Notes: generated by a model not told the origin, from the sequence alone. Positions 13,583-27,498 are shown, counted from the first letter of the stretch. The stretch: 64,000 nt of DNA from Coriaria nepalensis (GCA_027186245.1 CP114490.1:1999001-2063000); one strand, 5' to 3'. Made by a program: numbers and translations.

Positions 13583-14344
13583 AGGGCCTATAAACGCGTT
13601 CAGGGAAAGAATCTGCACGTGAGGGGTGGAGATCGGTGACAGATATAGCTAAGAAGACTAGGTGTTGAAGTCTTCATCGAGAGAGAGAAAGAGAGAGAGA
13701 GTTAATAAGCTTGGAAAGTAGCGAAGGAAAGAATGGTGAAAATGGTGAAAATTGTGAAAATGGTGATGCATGTTTAGCTGTCAATCCCTCCAAAGACTTC
13801 TCACGGGACTCAGACCCTCATCCCTGCTTCTCTCATACGCTCTTATGTCTTAACGTATGACTTTACCCAAATGCCCTGCAAGCATGTATTGGAATCCCAT
13901 GGGCATGCATTTCCTCGTCATTAGTTTACACATCACGTGAAATATCAATCATAAATTCGTCGAGGTGTCGTAGATGCTATTATATATCCATGTCGCGGCC
14001 GGGGCCCTAATAACAGGTAGAAAGTACAAACAAGCAAGCAAAGAAACCAAAAAAAAAAAAAATAATAATAATAATAAAATAAGTTAAGGAACAAGTAAGG
14101 ATAAAGACAACAAATGTACATGCCTCATCTAATTCAAAAATTTGTAAAGGCAAGAAAGAATTAGAGGTCAGCTTAGTAAATTAGTAAATCATGAGCAAGT
14201 ACAGAAAAAATATTTCCTGAAGCTAGCTAGGCAGTGGCGCAGGAGACAGATATATAGAGAGAGAGAGAGGTATGGTCGATTGGGTATCGTTCAATTAATT
14301 AGTCTCGAGTCTCAGAGGAGGGAAGAGTGGCCGGCACATCGATC

Positions 14345-15090
14345 ATGAGCTCGAGGGACCGAAAGAAAGGTGGTCGGAATGATAAACGGAAAACAAATCG
14401 TGCATCCACCAGCTCTTCTACTGTACGTTCATACAACTACATGTTATATATATATAGAAGATATAGTTGATCCTGACATTACTTTGACTAGTTAGTAATA
14501 CACTTTGACTATTTGTATCAGCAGCAGGTTAGTGTGGAAACCCTAGCAAATGGTTTTCTTATAAACGTATGTATGGAAGAAAACTCTCCGGGCTTGCTCG
14601 TCCAGATTTTGGAAGTCTTTGAGGAGCTGGGTCTTGAAGTATCAGATGCCACGGTGTCTTGCTCTGATAGTTTCCAACTAGAAGCTTTGGGCGGAGAAGT
14701 AAGGATTCATATTATCCTCTACTTTTTCTTTTTTCTTTTCTTTATTTCATTTTCATTTTCCTTTTAATCTGAATTGCCACTCCGTATGAATATCAATAAT
14801 CATAATCTTTGTATCCTATTCTTCAATACTGTAGTGGAATTGGAAGCTTTGAGAAATCTACTTTTTAAAGACTTTTTCTGTTTTCATGATTTTGACAAAA
14901 TTTCAATTGATTTACGTACCATGATAGTGCATGCATGCTTTGTTACATGTTTCTTGATCAATAGCTAGTTGATTAATGAGTTCATGTATCAATTTTACAG
15001 AATCAAGGGCACGCCTTAGATGCTGAAGTGGTCAAGCAAGCAGTGTCACAGGCCATACAGAAATGGAGTGAAAGTAATGAGCAAAAATGA
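14345..15090 (+). CDS. Small ACT-like domain protein related to plant bHLH-type ACT proteins
   Basis: Three exons, 14345-14422, 14522-14698 and 15001-15090, with GT-AG introns in phase zero, encode 114 residues. Exon 1 gives a very basic, Ser/Thr-rich N terminus (MSSRDRKKGGRNDKRKTNR). Exon 2 carries the ACT-like core: VSVETLANGFLINV, then ENSPGLLVQILEVFEELGL and VSDATVSCSDSFQLEALGG. Exon 3 gives the terminal helix DAEVVKQAVSQAIQKWSE. This closely follows the C-terminal half of a plant family of small proteins in which the ACT fold follows a helix-loop-helix-like segment and is thought to mediate dimerisation. That upstream segment is absent here, and the 99-bp first intron is too short to hide it. 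The start is the only in-phase ATG next to a good donor (gtacgt). It may be a genuine short form or a 5'-truncated copy. The ACT assignment is firm; the first exon is less certain. Confidence 0.7.
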
Positions 15091-16450
15091 TAGGGTAGGT
15101 AGCCCCCATCGATCTGATCATGATAGTTATGTGTTACACGCCTCTCCTTTCTTCTTTTATTTTTTATTAGAAATTTGCTCATCGTCTTGTTTCGTGTAAC
15201 AAAAGTTATCTACACTTGAAGCTGGGAGATGTACCTTGAAATCAAGGTACTCCTCTTATATTCAATATAGGACTTATGTCGTTTCCCATTGAAAAAATAA
15301 ATAAATCGCGGTCGACCAAATCGCCTCATCTCTTGAGATGCCAAAAACCTATTCGCTCGCAAAGTTCAAGATTTTAAGACAGAGAAAACAAGATATGATA
15401 ATTATTCAGCTAGCTTATAGAAGAAATTTGAAAGACCAGAAGATTCAGTTGGATAAGTGGGATTGCCTCACTAAGACCTGGGTTGGGTTTTCATTTCATG
15501 CATGTTTCTTCTTTCACTTTTTTGATGGATCAATAGTTTGCTCAGTCAGAGATCGACAAACATGTCCGGTCAGACCAGTAATCGAGCCCATAAACTAATT
15601 CGAGTTTGAGGACAAGCACTATAGTGAAACAGCCGGCTTCGGCCCATCTTTTTCCCAATTTCCGTGATTGTTTTGTCCAGATGACTATTGGACCAGTAGA
15701 TTCATCAAGTCATTGTCTTTTCTTATGTTAGGCTGGATCTAAACTAAAACACTGTACCAAATTCTTTACGGGCCACAGGAGAAAGAAAGGGGGAAGTCGA
15801 TGAGTTTGACTTTGATATTCTGTATGTGGATATATATATATATATATTTTTATTTTTTTTTGGTGGTGGAAAAGCGAATACTTTTCTTTTATAGGAGACC
15901 CAAAAGGCCGCAGTTTCCGTTAATAGAGCATGTATACTGTAAATAACCGAACACAACACATGCAAACTCCATTACAGAATCCATGCATGCATGGAATATT
16001 TCCGATTTAGCTTTGATTTCACATGCACCAGCACCACCGTTGACTCATGGACATCAAAATAATACAGACGTGTTTGGCTTTGAATTGTGATATGCTTTGT
16101 AACAGCAAAACTTTGAACTTGTCATCTTATCTAAAGCGTCTCGGTCGTACTTTAAGCCTTCATTGGAAAAAACCCCCACTACTATGTGCATATTTCCTAA
16201 TCATTTCCTTCCATTTGTTAGTGTTATTATTATATGATCAACTACCATGATCCTACGATGAAAGCGTTAGCAGAATTCAGTAGCTAAAAAGTATACAAAG
16301 TAAAATAGATATTACGGCAGTTTACATTGTGGATAAACAAACATAGAATAGCTGAGTGCACTTAAAATGTGAGAAATTTCTCATCGCTTATACTCGTAAT
16401 ATGTGGCGGCAGCCATGGACGAAATCGACACGAGAATGATCCTAACAAGT

Positions 16451-16620
16451 AACAATTAGATCATTCAATACAAACAAATCCGCCAAGTTTGATACATATG
16501 AAAGATTTGATCGATCCAACGATTCTAATAATCGCAATAACTATCTTAACAATTAGTAGTTATTAGATCATTAAACACAAAATAATCCACCAAGTTTGAA
16601 ACATATGAACAATTCGATCC
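16451..16620. repeat. Diverged two-copy direct repeat
   Basis: Segments 16451-16517 and 16557-16620 share 'ttagatcatt', 'ccaagtttga', 'acatatga' and a terminal 'tcgatcc', with the order kept and a 39-bp spacer between them. No coding potential. Confidence 0.75.
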
Positions 16621-18299
16621 ATATATTTAACTACTAACAAATAAATTAATAATAATAATTGAAACATGAAATATATATTTTCTTACATGAATTGAAATTT
16701 GAAAAGAGCACAAGTATATGGGCCCAAGTAAATGCTTCAACCTCGAGGAAGCGTGTGGGTCATGGCGGGATCGTGCATGTCCGCGCTATTATCCAAAATT
16801 AGTTAATAACTTGTCTACGTAACAAATAGTCAAACAATCCCACTACAAAAAGTCAAGCGATTAGTCAACAACTCCAATTTAAAACAAATCAGAGACGGGA
16901 CAAAAGAACAAACGAATATATTAACTTAAGCATCTTCATGTTACCAATGTGTTTATCGTATGATGAAATTGTCTTGTTTACTATATACCTATTTTTATCG
17001 GATCTTTGCTTAATTAGCCAATTTTACATGCAAGTAAAAGTCGAGTATGGTAGAATCAATTATGATGAATGAATAACTTAAGCATCTTAATTAATATACT
17101 TGATGGATGATAATGATGCGTAGCCTTGTTCAACAATCTGGCATAGGTTGACCGGCCATGTCTATAAATTTGACTTTTTCAAATCCTCTTGGTTTTTTTT
17201 ATTTATTTTATTTTAAATAATTATTTAGAAATTATTTTTCTAAAATAATTCATGAACAGCTGGGCACAACTGATGAATCTACCACAATGTGTACATTGAG
17301 GTCTTTTTCGCGTGCCCACACGTTTTGCTTTATCGTCAACATGATGAAACTTCCTTCTCTTGTATCTTTTCTGCTTATTCGAAATTTCCACTTCCTACGA
17401 ACTGAGAAACTCCAATATATTAATGATTGTATGTGGAATTTTTATTTATTTTTTATTTAAATAAAAGTATAAAACAAATTAATGAAAAATACATTTTAAA
17501 CAGTGAAAATAATAAGGTGTTTGTGGAAAGGCAAAGATTCTTTACACATGAAGGAGTGGACAATACCCACTACTTACCAAAACTCAAAAAGGGAAAGGCG
17601 AAGACAAGTATACATGTTGGGAAGTGTTGTTGATGTGAAAGCGGTAGCCATATGGTGTTTCTTCTCTTAATTTTCTATCCTTCTCTTATCTGATCTAGTT
17701 GTTTTTTTTCCTTTTCTTCATATGAAAGGATTAGAATTTGTTGATTGTTGCGTCAAGGTTCAACCATGACGACTAAATCTTCTATAATTCATAATATATT
17801 AACCTATTGTGAGTTATCTTGCTTCTTCTTTTTAGATTGCGAAGGGTGAAACAACTTCTTTAAGGAGTTGTCGGAGCAGTTAAGTTAAAAGCATTTAGAT
17901 AAGATTTATCTCGAGATTTTGAATTTAACGACGACGAACCACCGATTATCGAACAAATTATATTGATACTTACTTAGCTCAACTAATCTATACATATATG
18001 ATTAGAGGAAAAACAATTTCAATTCGACCGATTTTTATTTTATCTTATTTTAATGAATCCGGAAATTTTTGCAGGTAATTTTTTTAAAAAAATTTGTCGG
18101 TGTTGTCTTGTGTGATAATCTCTCTTGATCGTAAATTTCATTTGATTACTTTAATAAATAATTACTTTAAACAAATATAATTGCAACCAACTCATGTTCA
18201 TTGATCCGTGGTAACGAGCGTTGACTGGAAGGAAGATGTAAGAGAAAGAGATCAAGGCAACTAGTTGCCAAAGAGGTAAGGAAGCTCGAAGTACTCTTG

Positions 18300-18307
18300 T
18301 ATAAATA
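18300..18307 (+). promoter_or_regulatory. Probable TATA box of the peroxidase gene
   Basis: TATAAATA lies 87 bp before the peroxidase ATG, which leaves room for a leader of about 55-60 bases. This is the expected arrangement for a plant TATA promoter. Transcription start was not tested. Confidence 0.6.
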
Positions 18308-18393
18308 GGTAAGAAATCATACGAAAACCCAAGCTTCATTATTTTCCTCTTCTTGATAATTTTCAAGCATATTTTCAACTTTTAAATTTACTT

Positions 18394-19754
<1,361 letters not shown>

Positions 19755-20514
19755 TCACTTAAATATATTGCTTTGCTTGCACTTTCGTGAAACATAGGAG
19801 AATCTGGCCTTTTTTTTATTTTCAATGTTTTCCTTTTCAGTGTTGTGCTTATTTTTACTCATTTGATTGTTAGTGAAATAAAACCAACCATTTTCGCAGC
19901 CATCCTTCCTTTATTGTCATATGTGTTCTTGTTTTGCTTTTGGGTCCTAGTCCAATGCAATCTATTTGGGCCACGTTCCACTCCCTGTACTTTATATACA
20001 CGCTCTCGTAATCACGTGATTGCTACAAATCCAAAAGCCCAACGGGCCATACTGAATTTATTAATCCACTGGACTAGGAATTTAAAGTACTACTATAAGC
20101 CACTGAATTGATATATATATATCTATTCAAACAAATGGATGTCCACGCTGCCACGCACGTGGAGGAACTCCTGGACACGTCACGCACTATTCAACCCACC
20201 TCCCAACGTATCGTGGAAATGTAACAGAAATTGGGGAAAATAGAATTAACCTATACTTATAATTAATATTTTAATATAAAAATTCAAAAAAATAAAAAAA
20301 TTTAAAATTACATAGATAAATTGGGTAAAATAATTGAAAAAATTATAGTAAAAATTTATAATAATTAATTTTTATATAAAAGTATTGATTATGATTCAAA
20401 GTTAGAAAATTCATTGTAATATAATACAAAATTCGAAATTTATTATACTTTCCCCCCCTAAAATGATAATACCACCGTTGTACTAGTCACTACTAAATGC
20501 CATTTTGTACTGTT

Positions 20515-21394
20515 GGGATGGATCAAACTTAAAACGTTGTACCAAATTATTTACGGTCTAAATGAAAAAGAAAAGGGAAGTATGAGTTTGACTTTGATAT
20601 TGTGTCTGTGTATGTATATATTTTATATTTCGGTGGTGGAAAACCGAATTATTTTGTTTTGTGGGGACCCAAAAAAGCCACAATTTCCGTTAATAGACCA
20701 CGTATAATCCGTTAATAGACCACGTAAAAGTTGTAAACATTAGGGATAAACATAGAATTGTCCAAAATTAGTTAACTTGTCTACTTAACTAATTGTCAAA
20801 CAATTACACTACAAAAGGCAAGCAATTAGTCAACAAATCCAATAATTAACAAGTTAGAGTCGAAACAAAAGAAAAGCACGTGTTGAAATTACCTTGGTTT
20901 ACTTTATATAGATCACATCTTTTCTTTATTTTCCTTAGCTCTTCAAGTGCGGCTCCACCAACTCCCAAGTCAACGTTTATAGCACCAACCCAGCTAGTTT
21001 CCGAACAGACTTCGCCAACGCCATGGTTAAGATGGGGAATCTTAGTACACTTACGGGAACTAGTGGTCAGGTTAGAACCAATTCCCAATTTCCCATATAA
21101 AAAAAAAACCCTATGGATCCCCCAGAAAAAAAAGAAAATAATAATAATAATATATATATATATATATGACTTATAAACACTCACTGGTATGATCACATCA
21201 TGACTGCTGCCAATCTAAAAGCCCAACGGGCCATATTGAATATATTCCACTGGACTAGGAATTTCACTACTACTAATTGGCCCACTGGACTGATGTATAT
21301 TTCTATTAAAAAAATACCGAACAAATGTCACACAAGTGGCGTAACCATCATGCATGGACCTACCACCACCAACATATCGAGGAAACGTTGCTGA
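20515..21394. repeat. Tandem segmental duplication, copy B (internally deleted)
   Basis: Copy B keeps the two upstream phrases (20515-20710 and 20757-20875), then a fragment of the last peroxidase exon (20937-21087), then the downstream phrase (21196-21310) and a weaker match at 21350-21384. The segment matching roughly 16,910-19,590 of copy A is missing, so about 2.7 kb including the promoter, exons 1-3 and part of exon 4 is gone. An AT-rich insert of about 200 bp (20240-20440) separates the two copies. Confidence 0.85.
20937..21087 (+). pseudogene. Peroxidase exon-4 fragment (truncated tandem copy)
   Basis: About 150 bp align base for base with the last exon of the intact peroxidase from 'ctcttcaa' onward. 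Shared stretches include 'ttccgaacagacttcgccaa' and 'catggttaagatggggaatc'. In frame the fragment reads about 50 residues ending near the RTN motif of the parent, then diverges. No start, haem-binding histidines or promoter remain, so it cannot make a peroxidase. Plus-strand open frames across it read the wrong phase. Confidence 0.9.
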
Positions 21395-22558
21395 GATGAT
21401 AATAATACCACCGGACAGACAGCCATAGTTATTGCCACCCCATTTACTAAGACACTACTAAAAACACAAAAACCCATTTCGTCTTGTTCTATTTAGCTGT
21501 TTCTATACCATTTCGCTTTCTTACCATTTGGCATTTGCAGTAACAGGACAGTAACTGGCCGACGAACGTTTAAGTAATTATTAAAACATATCTTTTGACA
21601 TGAATGAACGTAATCCATGTACCAACAAAATCTTTCTGTCTTCCAATAAAAGAGATGAAGATCCAGCTGCTAACTACGAATATTGATGACGATCGAGAAG
21701 GAGAAGCTAGGAGTGAGTATTTGAAAGATTCCAAACCAAATATTCAATAACATGACACATACATTTGATCATGACATGTTACTCGTACTATATATGCTGT
21801 CCTGATTGAAATTTAATGAAACATCTACCACCATGTCTTACAATAATGCTCTTTGGACCGGCCTAACGTACGAGGCCTAACTGAACTAGTGAACTTACTT
21901 CCCTCTACTCTACTCTATACAATAAAGAACATTACATTCCCATGCAGCTTACTCTGTTCTGCGCTTTTCAGGAATTAAGAGATACGGTTTGGAAGTAAAA
22001 CGAGAGGATCGGATGAAATGTTGAGACGAGTATGAATTTAAACTGAATCAAACTTAGCAGCTCTTAAAAACGTACGAACATATTATATATATATATTAGA
22101 AATCATGATTATTGTTCAGATCGAAGCCGGGCGGGGATCATCAACTTGATTAATTATACATGTGGATCATTTAAATAAAGCTAGCTAAATAAGAGACTAA
22201 TACACATTCATGTCAAGATCTATTAATTGATTAATACCTTGAGCAACATTAATCTTGTTGTAAAGTTCGATACGAGCTTCTTCTACGCTTCCGTTTCGAT
22301 GATCCTTTTCTAATTCATGATCATGACTTGTAGCAGCCGATTTTAAGCTTGGAAGTAGTACTGCATACCATACAATTGCGGAAACACAATGTTGAAGTAG
22401 GCGAGTTACCAATATTAGTATTGCCCTCCTTTTGATCATGAATGGTCATAGTTATACTATTTGAAATCGTAAGATGAACTTCCACTGGAAAATTGGCTGC
22501 GACGGCTATGTCGATGTCTAGTCGGCATAGCAGTCACCGGAATGAAAATGGACGGGTT
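21395..22558. other. Intergenic region with one unproven small frame
   Basis: No homology is recognised. A minus-strand frame at 22197-22439 could encode 80 residues with a hydrophobic first third, but it lies within 120 bp downstream of the DUF688-like gene and may simply be in that gene's 3' untranslated region. It matches no family I know and is not called as a gene. Confidence 0.4.
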
Positions 22559-23335
22559 TTAGGATGACGATTTTAGTGAATAATTAGACGAAGATTTTGA
22601 GGAGAAAGAGGGTATTACGGGTGAGGATGACACATAAGTCTTCTTCCTAACATTGCTGAAATTGTTGAAAAGCCTTTGTAAGACATCAAGATTGAATCTA
22701 GATTTTTTCTTGGTGGGTTTGTGATTGAGACGGGAGTAGTAAGAAGGAGGGGGAGTAAGAGGAGTAGTTGAATTATCAAAGAGAGGATGTTTAGGAGTGC
22801 CAGGCTGTGATTCCCAAGTGAATGGAATTGCTCCAGAGATAGATCCGTAATAAACTCTAACAGAAGGACATGGTGCCGCAGCTGAATTATTCGAGGCCGA
22901 AGGGGTACTGGCTCTATTTTCCTTGGAGTTTGAGAGTTTTGCGAAGATGGATACTTTGGGATTAGAAGAGGCATGTTGGTAAGAAGGTGGAGGCGTAAGA
23001 GGAGGATCATTCATCCTATCAGTATTAGAAGAGGCATGTTGGTAAGAAGGTGGAGGCGTGAGAGGAGGATCATTCATACTATCAGTACTACTGTTATCAG
23101 TAGTATTGAAGTTGAGGTAGTCAGAGAGAGGATGTTTAGGTGTACCAGGACGAGATTCCCAAGTGAAGGGAACAGTCCCGCTGTTTCCCCCATAATAAAC
23201 TCTTACAGAAGGGTTAGCCATGGAGCTTTCCTTGCTCAAGATCTGAGAAGAAGAGAAGACGGCCTTGTGATCTTCACCAGCTTGCTTCTTCATTCCACGG
23301 AACATGTTGATTGAATGCGTGATAATCGAGCTCAA
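22559..23335 (-). CDS. DUF688-type proline-rich protein of unknown function
   Basis: Single-exon gene of 258 residues. An alternative in-frame start at 23305 (MFRGMKKQ) would give 248. The protein carries two copies of a block of the form PSVRVYYG-SG-PFTWES-PGTPKHPL at residues 42-70 and 157-185. The second half of this block, WES-PGTPK, is the hallmark of a plant-specific uncharacterised family (DUF688) found in small, basic, probably nuclear or cytosolic proteins. Between the blocks lies a 21-residue tandem duplication containing NDPPLTPPPSYQHASSN, encoded by two 63-bp units at 22964-23026 and 23027-23089. The C-terminal third is rich in Ser, Lys and Asn, with a basic KPTKKKSRF stretch. No transmembrane or catalytic motif is visible. 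The molecular function is unknown. Confidence 0.8.
   Translation of the reverse strand: MSSIITHSINMFRGMKKQAGEDHKAVFSSSQILSKESSMANPSVRVYYGGNSGTVPFTWESRPGTPKHPLSDYLNFNTTDNSSTDSMNDPPLTPPPSYQHASSNTDRMNDPPLTPPPSYQHASSNPKVSIFAKLSNSKENRASTPSASNNSAAAPCPSVRVYYGSISGAIPFTWESQPGTPKHPLFDNSTTPLTPPPSYYSRLNHKPTKKKSRFNLDVLQRLFNNFSNVRKKTYVSSSPVIPSFSSKSSSNYSLKSSS
22964..23089. repeat. 63-bp tandem duplication inside the DUF688-like gene
   Basis: Two adjacent 63-bp units, 22964-23026 and 23027-23089, differ at only a few bases. They keep the frame and add one 21-residue proline-rich unit. The high identity implies a recent event or ongoing homogenisation. Confidence 0.95.
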
Positions 23336-24705
23336 TTGCTTGCTAGCTAGCTAGGGCTGCTACGTGACTACTTGAAGACGATCAAGTGCATGAGCCTGAT
23401 TAGTATACGTGTGCTCCAGTGTGCGTAGCAACAAGCAAGACTTTGTTTAAGTAATAATAGTGTTGGCAGAGCTCACATGGATGCGCATTACTTGCGGCAG
23501 ACACGTCTAGTTGGATGCCCTTTTACGTACTACGGTTTCCTCTTTTGAAGTGTTACCTCTAATGCATTTTACCTCACTTTAAAGGCAACCCCCCTTGTAT
23601 AAATGTTACGGTCTAATCTTTACTTGTAGTAGCTAGGTAGGTAGGTAGGTACTAGGGACTCCATGCCAACCAATCATATCGTAATTTTCCGACGGTTGGC
23701 ATCTTCATATTAATCAAGTAGAGACTCGAGAGAGAAATATTGCGAAGGATATCGATTAATCCGCCGCTAGTATTATATAGTATTTTATTATTATTATTAT
23801 TATTATTATTTTTATGATATGATTATTTATCCCGTGAATCTGATGTTAATTTGATGTTCCATGGAAGCAAAAGAAGTGGGACAAAGGGATGATCATCCTA
23901 GAGCCAAACTTATCCTACCGGCTCGTTAAGTACGGTTAATCATTAAAAATAAATAATAATAATAATAATAATAATAATAAGGCAAAGCTATTAGTGTAAT
24001 CTATGTCTGCCCGCTTTCAGCAGCACAATACCACTTGTAATGAATTAGAGAATACATATGCAAGCATGAAGCATCGCAGGTGAGGCGATCCTTTTCTAGT
24101 AGGTCGTGTCGTGTAATAATAATGCAAATGGTTGAAACTTGAAACTCCGACTAGATTCATGAATCATGTCTGGCCAACATCTTTAGTTTTGTATCTTTGA
24201 TCGATCACCATAAGTTTATTAAATTAAACTGAAACAATTAGTAAGATCACTATTACCTACCATGATCATTGCTTGGGTAGATCGACCATAATATATAAAT
24301 ACATACAGATATCTCTAGGACCTCCATGATCAGTGTCCTAGATGTTATTTGAGAGGAGTTGGTGATCATTTGATGAGGGTTAATGTTATAAGAAAGGACA
24401 GTCACATAAATATAATTAGTTCGATGATTCATTCAACTACGTATGAAGAGAAGTTCTAGAGTCGATCGTATGAAAATACCGATCAATCACGAAATGAATC
24501 AGGTCGATCGATCTATTTAAGTAAGTTGATCTGATCTATATGAAATCGCGTTGAGAATTAGCTGAACATTTGGAGCCAACGACCTTGTTCTTTGCATTTT
24601 GATTCATTGTTTGATTGTCGGTTGGGCTTGATTTATTATGTCTTTTATGAGTTGGTTATCTCGAGTATAAAGATCTTCTACTCCATCAATCATATTATAA
24701 AAAAA

Positions 24706-24740
<35 letters not shown>

Positions 24741-25607
24741 TTAAAATAATAAATGAAAAACGTTTCCGATGAAACAGATTGGTCGAGAGTACTACTGTCT
24801 GTCACCGTCATGTGGTGGCAGGCAGAGGATGAGGGGTACATAATATTGAAATAGGTGAAGCCAGCTTTAATTGTACAAACCATCTTCACCCATACATCAT
24901 ATATTAATGCCTAATAACGTTGTTTATTATTTTCTCATGCATGATATCTCGGCCCCAACAGCGCTCGGTTGGTATTCTGGGCTTGGCTATTGGACTCAAT
25001 TGTTGAGGATTAAATGCTCGGCCCAATATGCAAAATAAATTTTGTAAAAAGCCCAATGGTTATAATAAAAGTTTGTTTGTTTGAAGTTTTTCAAATAAAA
25101 GTAAAAAAAAAAAAAGAATCCTCATCGGCCCGTTAAGAGGACACATTGCCGTTGGAAAGAAATAAGGTCCACACAGGCTTTCAAAAACCAAAATACGCGG
25201 ATAGACTTGTAAGGATGATTTCTTTCCTCCCAGGGGTCAAGGTTTCGATGTTTATTTCGTATCGTACCACCTTAATCCCGTGAAACTGAATCAAATATGA
25301 CAGGGCATTTCTGGAAATTTAAGGAAAAAAATTGGTTCAGCGATTTCCGCTCCTGACTCGCAGTATGTAATGTATAGACTTGTCGCAGCTTCTTTCTACT
25401 GCTCACTGCTCACTGCTCGAGCTTCCGTCTTCTCACAAACCAAGACCAAACATCATCATTCAGTTTCTTAAAATTTCCATTAAATCTAAACGTTTGAGGT
25501 TTGTGGGAGTTTCTTTCTGTTTCAGTTTGTGATAGTGTTGTTGTTGTTGGTTGTGTCTGAAACCCTAGATACCGTGACATTACGATAGCGGTAAAGTTTG
25601 ACCAGAA
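23336..25607. other. Intergenic region between divergent genes
   Basis: Upstream DNA of both the minus-strand DUF688-like gene and the plus-strand WEB gene. It contains microsatellites at about 23785-23812 (TTA)n, 23952-23980 (AAT)n and 24700-24739 (A-run followed by AT). No protein or RNA gene is recognised. The 5' leader of the WEB gene probably occupies the last 200-250 bp. Confidence 0.5.
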
Positions 25608-27498
25608 ATGGGAAGCGAGAGGAGTGAAGTTATGGGTTCGGGCATTACGATGACTTGTAGAGCGGAGGTCGATACTTCAGCTCCCTTCGAGTCAGTGAAG
25701 GAGGCAGCTACGAGGTTTGGTGGATTTGGTTTCTGGAAACCGTCGCACCACAAGCATTCTGATTTTGAGGTAATTTCTCTCCTGAAAAAATGTATATTTT
25801 TCCGATGCGGTAGCCTGATAATAGGTATATTGTAGAGCCCCTTTTGAGACTTCATCATCTTGTTGGTTTAGTGCTAAATCAACACTTTTGATGCTTATTG
25901 CCATTAGTCTAGTATGATTCTTATTTTGTAATTCTTCTCTTTGCTTTATAACAATTGGATCATGCCTGGTGTTTACTTGCCAGCATTACGACACAGAGGA
26001 GGTTGACATCTCGAAACTGGAGGAACAGACTTTACATTTGGAGGAAGATTTGATTGTGAAAGAAAGGGAAGCCCTGGAGGTCTTAGAAGAACTCGATTCG
26101 ACTAAGAAGATTGTTGAGGAGTTGAAGCTCAAGCTGCAGAAAGAAGCTTATGAAGTCAATATGACCCTTGAGGCCACTACTAATTGTAGTAATACAAGTC
26201 CTATGGCTAAAGAAGAAGCAGATAAGGAAAACCGTGTGTATCTTGAAGGTCACTCTCAGAATTTGGTAGAAGGTTTGAGCCCTTGTTCTTCAGCTCCGGG
26301 TTTGATCTTGATGGAACTGAAGCAGGCTAAGTTGAACCTAACCAGAACGACTCACGTCATTGCTGACATTCGAGCTTCTGTTGATTTATTAAACAAGAAG
26401 TTGGAGAAAGAGAGAACCTCACTTGAGAAGGCTCGTGAGAGGTTGACTGAGAATTTATCCAAAGTCTCTTCTCTTGAGGAAGAACTGAATCAAACAAGAC
26501 TAAAGCTACAAGTTGTTAAAGATGCTGAGGTAAATGGTTGCTCTGGTAGTCCTTTGGATATTTCAAATGAGTTGCAGAGATTGAGTTCTGAGGCCGAGAA
26601 GTTTATACAGGTGAAAGAAGCTGAAAAATCAGAAGTTTTGAGGACAATAGCTGAGATTGAACAGACAAGGTTCATAATAAAAACAGCCGAAATTAGGTTA
26701 GTTGCAGCCAGGAAAATGAAGGAAGCAGCTCGAGCAGCAGAAGCTGTTGCTCTTGCTGAGATCAAGGTTGTGTCAAATCACGAGCGTCCATCTGGACAAA
26801 TTTTTCCAGAAGATGGAGGAGTAACACTTTCGTACGAGGAATACTTGTCTCTTTCCATTAAAGCTCGAGAAGCTGAGAAATTGTCCAAGAGGAGGATTAT
26901 CGATGCCATGCAACAAGTTGATGAAGCAAATGCGTCGAAAATGGAAATCTTCAAACAAGTGAAGGAAGCTACAGAAGAAGTTAAAACTAGTAAAATGGCA
27001 CTAGAAGAAGCTCTGAACAGGGTGGATTCTGCAAATAGGGCAAAGCTAGAAGTTGAAGAAGCTCTTCGCAAATGGAGAGCGGAGAATGGTAAGAAAAGAC
27101 GTATTGTAAATAGCTCTACGAAATTTAAGAACTCAGGCCCGGTTCAATACCGAAGAGATCCTATACTTGATGTAAACGGGCTGAATCTAGTGACTGATGC
27201 ACCCACACCCATTTTGAAGCCCACCTTATCAATTGGACAGATACTAAGCAGAAAGCTACTTGTTCCAGAAGACTGCGAATCTGTGGTACTAGCAGAAAAA
27301 GGCTTTGTGAAACAGAAGGTATCATTGGGTCAGATGCTCAGCAAAGAAAATGGCCACAGGCCCTGCTCTGCTAAGGCGGAAAAGGATGGTGGGCAGAAGC
27401 AGTATATCAGGAAGAGAAAGAAGTTTGGATTTACTCAGTTCTCAATGCTATTGACAAAGCAAACGAAGAAGAAGAAGCCAGCTTCAAACAAGATGTAA
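25608..27498 (+). CDS. WEB family (DUF827) coiled-coil protein
   Basis: Two exons, 25608-25769 and 25984-27498, joined in phase zero, encode 558 residues. The family (WEAK CHLOROPLAST MOVEMENT UNDER BLUE LIGHT and relatives) contains long coiled-coil proteins; the founding members help control blue-light-driven chloroplast movement through actin. Exon 1 ends the N-terminal block APFESVKEAATRFGGFGFWKP, which is typical of the family. From about residue 58 to 440 the sequence is almost continuous heptad coiled coil, rich in Glu, Lys and Leu. The C-terminal part has repeated SIGQILSRKL / SLGQMLSKE motifs and a basic tail ending KQTKKKKPASNKM. There is no membrane span or signal peptide. This subgroup's specific function is not known, so a role in chloroplast movement is inference only. 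Minus-strand frames across it are shadows. Confidence 0.9.

Larger units (their letters stand above)
9874..14344. other. Long intergenic region, AT-rich
   Basis: No coding region is supported across about 4.5 kb. It contains a cytosine run at about 11231-11248, an (AAT)n microsatellite at about 11995-12035, AT-rich stretches at 12535-12650 and 12895-12960, and a candidate MITE at about 13231-13582. Phrases such as the GA repeat near 13681-13702 lie in the possible promoter of the ACT-domain gene. Short open frames here lack codon structure or recognisable protein sequence. Confidence 0.5.
15091..18393. other. Intergenic region upstream of the peroxidase; 5' flank of a duplicated block
   Basis: No coding region is supported. 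Positions about 15726-15955 and about 16793-16910 recur in diverged form at about 20515-20710 and 20757-20875, so this is the upstream flank of a tandem duplication (see the repeat entries). A separate two-copy direct repeat lies at 16451-16620. The last 100 bp hold a TATA box for the peroxidase. Confidence 0.6.

Noticed and set aside
20880..21176. 98-codon plus-strand frame over the peroxidase fragment
   Set aside because: It reads the fragment in a phase different from the parental peroxidase exon, so it is a shadow.
22197..22439. 80-codon minus-strand frame downstream of the DUF688-like gene
   Set aside because: No family match and a position in the likely 3' untranslated region; kept only as a note.
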